Positions 7,504 through 15,130 of a stretch of 64,000 nt of DNA are shown piece after piece. Under the pieces are notes generated by a model. That model was not told where the DNA came from. It saw nothing but the letters and a program-made list of their open reading frames with translations, and made no database searches. A program made the position numbers and the translations under genes. The stretch is from positions 266,463 to 330,462 of the forward strand of contig NZ_LRUF01000026.1 of assembly GCF_001550155.1 (NCBI RefSeq), given 5' to 3'. Source of the DNA: Pseudoalteromonas arabiensis. GTDB taxonomy: Bacteria; Pseudomonadota; Gammaproteobacteria; Enterobacterales; Alteromonadaceae. Numbering within the stretch: the stretch's first letter is position 1; every line of letters begins with the position of its first letter.

Positions 7504-9804
7504 TTAAAACGCGTAGCGCAGCATTAACTGAATGACTGGGCCTGCTTCTTCAGATTCCAGTTCGTATTCGTCAAAGTCGCGGTTGATTTGATCATCAACA
7601 GTGTCGAACTTGTTAAAGCTCTCGTCTTTACTTGCATCTAGTAGGTTTGAGCCTACTAAACGAAGCGTGACGTCTTGCCAGCGTTTTTCTACGAATACTT
7701 CAAGGTCTGCACCGTAGTGTGTAGTCACTTCTTCACCCACGATACGGCCATAAGCATCTCCTTGTTTACGGTAAGTTGCACCGAATGAAGCGCCTAAATC
7801 AGGTAGGTCTTGAATAAAACCAACGTTAAAAACATAGTCAGATTGGTCGTTAAATTTACGGCTACCAAAGGCGTCATCTACTTCTGAATCAAGCCATGAG
7901 TAGTTAAAAAACACCCCTGTGTTTGGCATGCTAAGGGCCGAAAGAGGCGTTGATAAGTCAAGTTCAACCCCTTTCACAGTACCATCACCTGTGTTACGTG
8001 GTTGCAATATATAGGTGCCTTCGCCTTCTGAGCCTTCTACGCCAGTATTAGCAATTTCAATCAGGTCAGAAACATCACGGTAGAATACATTGAGTCCTAC
8101 TACGCCGCTTTTGCCTAAGCGATACTCATAACCAAGGTCCATACCCCACGATGATTCTGGCTGAAGGTCTGGGTTACCTAAAAAGTCGTTATCACCTAAT
8201 TCTTTTTCAAGTAGAGCAGGGGTGATGTAATCAAAATCTGGGCGGCGAAGGCTGCGTGCAACTGAGGCACTTACACGGCCGTTTTCAGAAACGTTGTAGC
8301 GTAAATGGGCTGACGGTAAGAAAAAGTCGTAGTCATTGTCTGCTGTTACACCTTCAGTTTTATCGGTAATGTTTGAGTCGGTTGACTCATAACGCACACC
8401 CATTTCCCACGAGAAATCTTGATCTTCGTGTTTTACCAGTGCAAACACATCTAAGCGGTCTTCTTCAAGTGTATTTACACCGCCAGCCGCTGCTTCAAAC
8501 TCGTTGTTAAAGCCTGCCAGCGACAGTGGGGTTTTGCTGAACTGATCCCAGCTTGCAAAGTTTTGTTCGCTTTCCCCTTCGGCTTGATAAACCGCCGTAT
8601 CACGTTCTTTACCTTGTAAAAACGCACCAAATTGAATGGTTTTATTTTCACCCGCAAATAGGCTGTGTTGCCATTGCAATGACCACTCTTTATCGTCGAT
8701 ATCAACGGTTTCTTCCTCTTCTTCGAATACCATAGGAAGTTTAGAGGTATCAATTTCTACTTCTTGTTCGTACACAGACTCTTCAAAGCGTGCAAACCCT
8801 AATTTGAATTTACTGGTGCCACCAAAAAGTGGTAGCTCATAGCCTGAGTTAATGTTGTAGTTGGTTTGATCAATGTAAGATACATTGGCATTGTCGGTTT
8901 CAAGATTCCCCCCTTCAACAATCGAATTGCTGGTGGCGGTTGGGTCGTCGTATTCAAATGAACGTTCATCTTCTGTTCGGTCTGTATCAACCCAAATAGC
9001 GCTTATATCGAATTTACTGCCATTATCAAAGGCGATTTCGTAGCTGGCATTGAGTGAGGTATCGTCACCGTCGCGGGTGTCGGTTTGATCTTCGCGGTTA
9101 TCAAACTCTTCCGTTTGATAATTGGCGTTATTTTCAGGGCTGTCGCCATAGCGTCGGCTTGATTTTTGTTTTGGGTTATAACGGCCTTGTAAGTTTGCGC
9201 CAAGTAATAAGCGACCACCTGCAAATTCAGTACCGTAAACGCCTGCAAAGCTTTCTTTTAATTCGCCATCATCATAACGTAGGCCACCCGCACGCAAATA
9301 ACCACCATCTAAACTGTAGCCATCACGAAGAACGATGTTTAGTGTACCTGCAATGGCATCGGCTGAGCGGTTTGCACTTGATGCACGAATAATTTCTACA
9401 CGCTCAATGAGCTCTGCAGGAATGCGGTCAACAAAAAATGAGCGGTCTGCACCTGCGCCTGGCACTTCTTCGCCATTAATAAGCACCTTAGTATAAGCAG
9501 GGCTCAAGCCTCGCATACGTGCTCCATCTGATTCTAAAACGTCAGACAAAAACGTCACACTTGGTACACGCTTCAATGCGTCACCTGCGGTAAGTGGCTC
9601 AAAACGCTGGAAGTATTCTTGCGAATACTCAAGTGTGGGGGCAAGTTCTTGTGAACGGTTGCGATAACCAATTTCACCATACACAACAAGCTCTTCTGAG
9701 ACTTTTACTTTTTTTTCATCTGCCGTTTGTGCATCTTGTGCATAGGCACCGAATTGGCATAAGGCGAGAGCGCTGACTAACGCCTTCGTTTTAAATTGTT
9801 TCAT
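7504..9804 (-). CDS. TonB-dependent receptor, probably for phytate uptake
   Basis: This is an outer-membrane gated channel of 766 residues. A signal peptide (MKQFKTKALVSALALCQFGA, ending AYAQD) is followed by a plug domain with GDALKRVPSVTFLSDV, the block ARMRGLSPAYTKVLINGEEV, ERVEIIRASSANRSADAIAG and LNIVLRDG, then a 22-strand barrel ending in the terminal Phe (LMLRYAF). The ATG at 9804 has a good site (AGGAG, seven bases upstream); an ATG at 9840 would add 12 non-signal residues. The phytase gene follows 57 bases downstream. Receptor-phytase pairs are known in marine gammaproteobacteria, so phytate or a phytate complex is the inferred substrate. Confidence 0.9.
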   Translation of the reverse strand: MKQFKTKALVSALALCQFGAYAQDAQTADEKKVKVSEELVVYGEIGYRNRSQELAPTLEYSQEYFQRFEPLTAGDALKRVPSVTFLSDVLESDGARMRGLSPAYTKVLINGEEVPGAGADRSFFVDRIPAELIERVEIIRASSANRSADAIAGTLNIVLRDGYSLDGGYLRAGGLRYDDGELKESFAGVYGTEFAGGRLLLGANLQGRYNPKQKSSRRYGDSPENNANYQTEEFDNREDQTDTRDGDDTSLNASYEIAFDNGSKFDISAIWVDTDRTEDERSFEYDDPTATSNSIVEGGNLETDNANVSYIDQTNYNINSGYELPLFGGTSKFKLGFARFEESVYEQEVEIDTSKLPMVFEEEEETVDIDDKEWSLQWQHSLFAGENKTIQFGAFLQGKERDTAVYQAEGESEQNFASWDQFSKTPLSLAGFNNEFEAAAGGVNTLEEDRLDVFALVKHEDQDFSWEMGVRYESTDSNITDKTEGVTADNDYDFFLPSAHLRYNVSENGRVSASVARSLRRPDFDYITPALLEKELGDNDFLGNPDLQPESSWGMDLGYEYRLGKSGVVGLNVFYRDVSDLIEIANTGVEGSEGEGTYILQPRNTGDGTVKGVELDLSTPLSALSMPNTGVFFNYSWLDSEVDDAFGSRKFNDQSDYVFNVGFIQDLPDLGASFGATYRKQGDAYGRIVGEEVTTHYGADLEVFVEKRWQDVTLRLVGSNLLDASKDESFNKFDTVDDQINRDFDEYELESEEAGPVIQLMLRYAF

Positions 9805-9854
9805 GGGGTTGCTCCTGATTGTCCTTGGTTTGGAGAGCAAACTACCCAGCTTAA

Positions 9855-9872
9855 ATGACGCAAATGTGACAA
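9855..9872 (-). promoter_or_regulatory. Candidate PhoB box for the receptor-phytase operon
   Basis: The minus strand reads TTGTCAC-ATTT-GCGTCAT, two 7-base half-sites 11 bases apart, matching the CTGTCAT-N4-CTGTCAT layout at five of seven positions in each half. Ten bases after it comes TAGTTT as a possible -10, the usual geometry where the Pho box replaces the -35. It lies 50 bases before the start codon. Confidence 0.6.
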
Positions 9873-9990
9873 AAAACCGCTAACAACCAGTAAAAACAAG
9901 CAATTAAAGGTGTTTTGAAAGCATTTTGAGCTGCAATCACCCCATTCAATTAAAGTAAATACAACGCTGAAAGGGGTTAAAAAGGGAGCA

Positions 9991-10008
9991 TTGTCGTTTT
10001 GCTGTCAC
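9991..10008 (+). promoter_or_regulatory. Candidate PhoB box for the GGDEF-AraC operon
   Basis: The plus strand reads TTGTCGT-TTTG-CTGTCAC, again two half-sites 11 bases apart, with five of seven and six of seven matches to CTGTCAT. Ten bases later TAATAT may be the -10 hexamer. The next start codon is 80 bases downstream at 10089. Confidence 0.6.
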
Positions 10009-10088
10009 ATCATTGAGCTAATATGACCCTGCTGCTTTAAATGCTAACGGGTTAGCATGGCAGTGTGATTTATTGTTAGGTATAGAAA

Positions 10089-11006
10089 ATGCGATTTAAC
10101 CCTTTTACTCATCATCGATTGTTAACCAATGTTGTGATTGCCCTGTTTGTAATTGCATTTTTGCTAAGCGCACAAGCAGGGGAGTTAAAACCACTTGCCG
10201 ACATTGCATGGTTAGATATTTTAGGTGAAGGTGGCATTGTGTTGATGACACTGACATGGATTGCAGCACTGCTTATTTCAAGGCCTCCCAGTAAAGTCAC
10301 CAGTTTTTTAGTTTTGGGGCTTGGGCTTTTTATGTTTTCAGCTTCTCTCGATTTATTTGATGAATGGCTGCATCAGCCCACTAATACTTGGCTTACTTGG
10401 ATCGAATCTTTACCTGCCCCTGTAGGGATGATTTTTACAAGCATTGGTCTCTATCAATGGCACAAAGAGCAATATGTATTAAATCGCCAACTAAAACGTC
10501 GTGAAGCAATGCATCGCGAGCATGAGTTAGTGTGCTCGATAACAGGGCTTTACAAAGCCAATTATTTGCAAAGCGTTCTGAAAGATCAATTAACCGTGCC
10601 ACAACCCTTGCAGTTGGCGGCAATTGATATTCGAGACTTTTCAAACTTTAACGCTGAATTTGGCTTTATGGAAGGCGATCGCTTATTGAGCGAAGTAAGC
10701 GAGCTGGTGTTAATGAACTGTCGCTTGAGTGATGTTGTGTGTCGCTATGCAGGTGACTGTTTTATGGTGTTGATGCCAAATACAACTGAACAGCAAGGCA
10801 AAGAGTTGGTAACGCAAATAATCGCCGCGCTGACACATTGTGCTTTTAAAGTTGAAGGCGCTAAACAGGCTAAGTTTCAACATGTTTCGTCTGCTTTAGT
10901 GAGCCGAAAACAAGATGATTCAGCGCACAGTTTGAGCGCTCGCTTACATACCCAGTTACAACAACAAAAACAACAAAGAGTGAGTCATAGTGAAGCCGTA
11001 TCTTAA
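10089..11006 (+). CDS. Membrane protein with degenerate GGDEF domain
   Basis: The 305-residue protein has a membrane half of about four helices containing LDLFDEWLHQP, close to DFLDEFVYQP in the GGDEF protein at 3882-4790. The C-terminal half keeps the GGDEF fold (AIDIRDFSNFNAEFGFMEGD) but the signature reads CRYAGDCFMVL, with AGDCF in place of GGDEF. Catalysis is therefore unlikely; it may bind nucleotide or act as a receptor or scaffold. Its last 17 bases overlap the AraC-type gene, suggesting translational coupling. A candidate PhoB box lies upstream. The start at 10089 has a weak AGG site but puts a helix directly at the N-terminus. Confidence 0.8.
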   Translation: MRFNPFTHHRLLTNVVIALFVIAFLLSAQAGELKPLADIAWLDILGEGGIVLMTLTWIAALLISRPPSKVTSFLVLGLGLFMFSASLDLFDEWLHQPTNTWLTWIESLPAPVGMIFTSIGLYQWHKEQYVLNRQLKRREAMHREHELVCSITGLYKANYLQSVLKDQLTVPQPLQLAAIDIRDFSNFNAEFGFMEGDRLLSEVSELVLMNCRLSDVVCRYAGDCFMVLMPNTTEQQGKELVTQIIAALTHCAFKVEGAKQAKFQHVSSALVSRKQDDSAHSLSARLHTQLQQQKQQRVSHSEAVS

Positions 11007-11988
11007 TCAAGATGACAAATACCTCACTGCACAGGGGCTTATTACCACGCTAGTAGAGCTTGCTTTGAGTCGTGGAGTGGAGCTTCATAAATTGCTTAGA
11101 GGCACAGGGGTGTTTGAGCAAGACTTAATGAGCGTGCAACATCAGTTTAGTATTTCACAGCAAGTACGTTTACTGGCTCAATTTAAGGTGTTGATGAAAT
11201 CCGCTGACAGTGGGTTTTTGCTTGGCAGCCAGCTTGCTAACGATACCTCCGTTGCCGCCCAAGGCGTACTGCAAAGCCAAAGTATTGGTCAGGCACTTAA
11301 GCAATTACACACATTGCGTATGCAATTGGCTCCGTTGTTGTTTAGTTATAGTTATCTACACAATGAGCAATATCATATTGTGCTGCAAAACGCTGTCGGC
11401 CTTGATGATGAAATGAGCCAATATGTTATGGAAATTTACAGTGCAGCGTTTTATCAAACCCTTAAAAAAGTAGCGGGCGAGCGCATTCATTGCCAATTTG
11501 ACTTTGCTTATAAACGTGCCAGACATAGCCAAGAATACGAGCAACATCTAGGCTTAAAAGTCGCTTTTGAAAAGTCAATAACGCAATGGATATTAAATAA
11601 AGAAGTATTGCGAATGGAAAATCCTGCTTTTAGTAGTTTTCGTTTTTCGCAAATTAACTCACAGCTTGCAGCATACAATTATGCCAATAAAACGTTTGTC
11701 GAGGCTGTAGGGCGATTAATTTATCAAAATCCTGCTCTTAACTTAGATCAAGTGGCTCATGTTTTTGCCATGAGCTCTGCAACCTTTAAACGTAAACTTA
11801 AAGCGCATAATGTGCGTTTTTCAACATTGTATGATGAGCAAAGTAAGCGTAAAGCGATTTACCTGCTTGCCATGCGTAAGCAATGTAATGAGCAAGTGGC
11901 TATGCGCTTATCGTTTTACGATATAGCAAACTTTAGGCGTGCGTTTAAACGCTGGACAGGGATCACCCCAAGCCAATTAAAAATTTAG
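10990..11988 (+). CDS. AraC-family regulator with arabinose-binding-like N-domain
   Basis: The 332-residue protein has a long N-terminal sensor domain of the type seen in OruR/ArgR-like AraC regulators (GLITTLVELALSRGVELHKL) and a C-terminal HTH pair (LDQVAHVFAMSSATFKRKLK and VAMRLSFYDIANFRRAFKRW, then TGITPSQLKI). Activation or repression of transcription is expected; the ligand is unknown. A GTG start at 10990 lies inside the upstream GGDEF-like gene. The overlap suggests that regulator and membrane protein work in one circuit. Confidence 0.85.
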   Translation: MKPYLNQDDKYLTAQGLITTLVELALSRGVELHKLLRGTGVFEQDLMSVQHQFSISQQVRLLAQFKVLMKSADSGFLLGSQLANDTSVAAQGVLQSQSIGQALKQLHTLRMQLAPLLFSYSYLHNEQYHIVLQNAVGLDDEMSQYVMEIYSAAFYQTLKKVAGERIHCQFDFAYKRARHSQEYEQHLGLKVAFEKSITQWILNKEVLRMENPAFSSFRFSQINSQLAAYNYANKTFVEAVGRLIYQNPALNLDQVAHVFAMSSATFKRKLKAHNVRFSTLYDEQSKRKAIYLLAMRKQCNEQVAMRLSFYDIANFRRAFKRWTGITPSQLKI

Positions 11989-12073
11989 TTTAAAAATAAA
12001 TTTATTGAGTAGCAGTTATTTTTATAAAGCTAGGTTAGACTGTTGTTATTGATGTATTTAACCGAGTTTGCAG

Positions 12074-13426
12074 ATGATTGAATACCCTGTTGACCAACTT
12101 CCGCAGCTCATTGATGAGCTACTACAGTGTGATACCACCACCCGTAAAAACAAGTTACTTGCTGATGCCAAAGAAAAACTCTCTACAGAGCATCTTTCGC
12201 TTTTATTTGAAGCCTTACCAAAAGAACAGCGTTTAGAGATATGGCAGCTACTTGATGAAGATACACAACACGAAATTTTCATTAATTTAGGTGGCGATAG
12301 TTGTCGTTGGCTATTACAAAGCTTAGATGAAGCTGAGGGGTTTAAGTTACTTGATGAAGTCAGTGTTGAAGAGTTACTTGAACTGGAAGAAATCATTCCT
12401 GAGCGGTTTGTTGATTATGCCCGTCGCCAACTCGATGAAGTTCAAACAAAACAATATGAGTTAGCACAACAATATAATCCAGAGCAATTAGGTCACTGGT
12501 TAGATTTTGATGCCTTAAAAGTGTCGGAAAAGCTTACCGTGGCAGGTGCCCGTAAGATTTTTCAAAAAGGGTTACCGCAATATACCGAAGTAATTTATTT
12601 AGTGAGTCGCAAAGGCACATTGATAGGTGAAGTGGCAATCAATGCTCTATTTAAAGCCAACGATAACGACAGCTTACTTGATTATGCGAACCTTGATGTG
12701 TCGGCTTTGCATGCTGATGATGACCTATATGAAGCTGCTGAAGTGGTTATTCATAGCGAAAAAATGGCCATGCCGGTGGTGAATGCCGACAACAAACTGC
12801 TAGGCCGCTTATCAGTGTCATCGGCGTATGAATTACGCCAAGAAGTAACCGACGAAGCCGCTGCTAAAGCGGGTGGTCTTCGTGAAGACGAAGACCTGTT
12901 CTCAAGCGTAACAAAGTCTGCAAAAAACCGCGGTATTTGGCTAGGTATTAACTTGGCTACTGCGTTTTTAGCCTCTTGGTTTATCGGCTTATTTGGTGCG
13001 ACCATTGAACAGGTTGTAGCACTTGCGGTACTGATGCCTGTGGTTGCGTCGATGGGCGGAATTGCAGGAAGCCAAACGTTAACGGTTATTGTGCGCGGTT
13101 TAGCACTAGGTCAGGTGACAGACTCTAACCGCAGAGCACTATTGAAAAAAGAACTTAGGGTTGGTGCATTAAATGGATGTGTATGGGCGTTTGTAATTGG
13201 TGTGCTCACTTACTTCTGGTTTAACGACGGAATGCTGAGTTTAACCATTACGATTGCCATACTATTAAACTTAGTTGCTGCATCACTATCAGGTGTGGTG
13301 ATCCCATCTATTTTGGATAAGCTTAAGATAGATCCTGCACTTTCGGGCTCCGTTATTTTGACTACAGTCACTGATATTGTCGGCTTTGTAACGTTCCTTG
13401 GTTTGGGTAGTTTACTGCTACTTTAG
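12074..13426 (+). CDS. mgtE: Magnesium transporter MgtE
   Basis: This is a Mg2+ channel of the inner membrane. The N-terminal superhelical domain (LLFEALPKEQRLEIWQLLDE) is followed by two CBS domains (about residues 135-255) and five membrane helices with the family signature PVVASMGGIAGSQTLTVIVR, which lines the pore. The acidic N-domain and CBS pair gate the channel by sensing cytosolic Mg2+. Length (about 450) is normal. ATG at 12074 is preferred; a TTG at 12068 is in frame two codons earlier. Confidence 0.95.
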   Translation: MIEYPVDQLPQLIDELLQCDTTTRKNKLLADAKEKLSTEHLSLLFEALPKEQRLEIWQLLDEDTQHEIFINLGGDSCRWLLQSLDEAEGFKLLDEVSVEELLELEEIIPERFVDYARRQLDEVQTKQYELAQQYNPEQLGHWLDFDALKVSEKLTVAGARKIFQKGLPQYTEVIYLVSRKGTLIGEVAINALFKANDNDSLLDYANLDVSALHADDDLYEAAEVVIHSEKMAMPVVNADNKLLGRLSVSSAYELRQEVTDEAAAKAGGLREDEDLFSSVTKSAKNRGIWLGINLATAFLASWFIGLFGATIEQVVALAVLMPVVASMGGIAGSQTLTVIVRGLALGQVTDSNRRALLKKELRVGALNGCVWAFVIGVLTYFWFNDGMLSLTITIAILLNLVAASLSGVVIPSILDKLKIDPALSGSVILTTVTDIVGFVTFLGLGSLLLL

Positions 13427-13436
13427 CGTCAAAAAT

Positions 13437-13468
13437 AAACAAGAAGCCTTTATAAAGGCTTCTTGTTT
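13437..13468 (+). terminator. Strong hairpin terminator after mgtE
   Basis: A 14-bp perfect stem (AAACAAGAAGCCTT with AAGGCTTCTTGTTT) closes the loop TATA eleven bases after the mgtE stop. The T-rich 3' arm and following AATTAC fit a rho-independent terminator. Confidence 0.8.
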
Positions 13469-13560
13469 AATTACATTTGTAACAATAAATTAAAAATATA
13501 CTGTCAAAATTCATTCTTTTTTGTTACTTTTTATATGTGTACTCACTGAGAAAGTAGTGA

Positions 13561-14466
13561 ATGAAAAATAGATTAATGCTGTTATTACTCGGTTTGTTGT
13601 CTTTTCAGAGCAGTGCTTCTGAAAACTTCAGTGACCATGAGGTTTATTGTGCGCAGCGAAAGCAATTAAGTTGCCTAGACTATATAAACCTACAGCTTAA
13701 AAACAGTGAGTTTCATTCAGACCGTTGGTATGAAATTAAGTCTTATCAGTTTGATTATTATTATGATCAAATGGACTTTCTTCCTTTAAAAGAACATACC
13801 GAACCTTTCATTCAAACTCCCGAACTACCTGAAGTATTTCAAGTTCAGGTGTACTTTTATTACGCTAAATCAATGCATTACCTCGGGGAGCACGAACTAG
13901 CTCAAAAATATGCAACGAAAGCGTTTGAAAAGCTACAGGCTATTTTTGACTCGTTTGGTAACCCAATGCGCATGGTTGAATTGGCAAATTTACAGCATGT
14001 ATTTGGTAATAAAGAAACGGCTTTACAAATTCTTGATAAAGCCGAGCGTCGATTTGGTAAGAGCAAAGACCCTATTTTTCATTTTGAGTTGTCATCAAAC
14101 AAAGCCCATGTATTTCATTCTTTGGGTGATTTAGAGAGTGCTTTGATCAGTAGAGAGGCCGCAGTTGACTGGATTTTAAAGACCAGTCATGCCCGTAAAA
14201 TAACCCTTGCACTAGGGAACCTGGCACGGACTCATCAATTATTGGGGCATTACTCAAAAGCAGAACGCTATTATCAACAAGCACTTGAGTATATGAGTGA
14301 ATCAGCTGATCAACTTATTTTTGCTATCTATAAGTTACGTTTAGCCGAGCTAAACTGGCAAGCAGGTAAACATGAGCAAGCTGTTAAGTGGTTTAAGCAA
14401 GTGCATAAAGAGGATATTCGTCAAACGCATACCGCTCTTTATACACAGCTTAAAAGCGCGCTTTAG
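13561..14466 (+). CDS. Exported TPR-repeat protein, unknown function
   Basis: The 301-residue protein starts with a signal peptide (MKNRLMLLLLGLLSFQSSAS) and is then made of helical TPR-type repeats, for example YYAKSMHYLGEHELAQKYAT, NKAHVFHSLGDLESALISRE and NLARTHQLLGHYSKAERYYQ. TPR arrays are protein-binding scaffolds; the partner is unknown. Similar modules form the sensory part of GGDEF proteins in this group, but here no catalytic domain follows. The gene converges with the next one, and the two stop codons overlap by four bases. Confidence 0.7.
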   Translation: MKNRLMLLLLGLLSFQSSASENFSDHEVYCAQRKQLSCLDYINLQLKNSEFHSDRWYEIKSYQFDYYYDQMDFLPLKEHTEPFIQTPELPEVFQVQVYFYYAKSMHYLGEHELAQKYATKAFEKLQAIFDSFGNPMRMVELANLQHVFGNKETALQILDKAERRFGKSKDPIFHFELSSNKAHVFHSLGDLESALISREAAVDWILKTSHARKITLALGNLARTHQLLGHYSKAERYYQQALEYMSESADQLIFAIYKLRLAELNWQAGKHEQAVKWFKQVHKEDIRQTHTALYTQLKSAL

Positions 14467-15011
14467 ATAGAGTAAAAACAGCCTGATTTTTCAGCTTCGC
14501 CTGGCGCTAAAATTTGCAAATGAGTCGATTCACCCTGCTGCATCATAGGTTTCATAGCCTCATCAAATAACTTAGCCGCTTTTTCCATTTGTTTAGCTTG
14601 CTCATTTAACGCTTTAAAGTCGGCATCATGAGAAGCAATGAGCGAATCAAGTTTATGAGTTAATTCATCTTGCTCTTTTAATAAATCTTTGTTGATTCTT
14701 AAGTGGTCTTCGTCTTCTACCACGGCCTTTTCTGTAATTGCTTCTATTTGCTGTGAATATTCTGTGACTTGCTGCTCCATATCAGTTAAGGGCAACTCCA
14801 GTGATTCAAGTTTTTCTTGCTCACGCTTTAATTGTTGATAAGCGGCGATTTGCTCATTGTTTAACGTGCCTTCATGCACTTTTTTACAGTCCTTAAAGGT
14901 GATAACACGGTAGTTGTTATCGTCAATTGTTGCGCTTGCGTTAGAAAGACCAATACAGGCAGTGGTGGCTGCGGCTAATAGAGCTGATGCTGTGATGCGT
15001 ACTAAATTCAT
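14463..15011 (-). CDS. Exported coiled-coil protein, unknown function
   Basis: The 182-residue protein has a signal peptide (MNLVRITASALLAAATTACI), a short Cys-containing head (TFKDCKKVHEGTLNNEQIAA) and a long predicted coiled coil at about residues 55-150, rich in Glu, Gln and Leu. A second Cys pairs close to the C-terminus (KSGCFYSI), so an intramolecular disulphide is possible. A lipoprotein is less likely because TACI is not followed by the usual spacing. The ribosome-binding site is good (AAGGA before the ATG at 15011). I do not recognise the family. Confidence 0.6.
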   Translation of the reverse strand: MNLVRITASALLAAATTACIGLSNASATIDDNNYRVITFKDCKKVHEGTLNNEQIAAYQQLKREQEKLESLELPLTDMEQQVTEYSQQIEAITEKAVVEDEDHLRINKDLLKEQDELTHKLDSLIASHDADFKALNEQAKQMEKAAKLFDEAMKPMMQQGESTHLQILAPGEAEKSGCFYSI

Positions 15012-15099
15012 AATGCTGTCCTTAATGGGTTACGTTATTAAGTTAGTCGCAGCAAGTGTGAAAAAAGTTGGTTAAACGAGTTATATTTTTATAAGGAAG

Positions 15100-15123
15100 C
15101 GGTGCTAGCCTAAGCCAGCACCG
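15100..15123 (-). terminator. Probable terminator of the TonB receptor gene
   Basis: CGGTGCTAGC (15100-15109) and GCCAGCACCG (15114-15123) form a 10-bp stem with a four-base loop. The single mismatch is A-C on the plus strand but a G-U wobble in minus-strand RNA, which fits termination of the receptor gene ending eight bases away. The following T-run is weak. Confidence 0.55.
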
Positions 15124-15130
15124 ATTATTT

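Noticed and set aside
9054..9392. 112-residue plus-strand open frame
   Set aside because: It is antisense to the TonB receptor barrel; His-rich low-complexity translation of an opposite strand.
12058..12396. Open frame on the minus strand rich in serine, 112 residues
   Set aside because: It is antisense to mgtE; the Ser-rich content comes from the mirror of Asp/Glu/Leu codons, and no ribosome-binding site is present.
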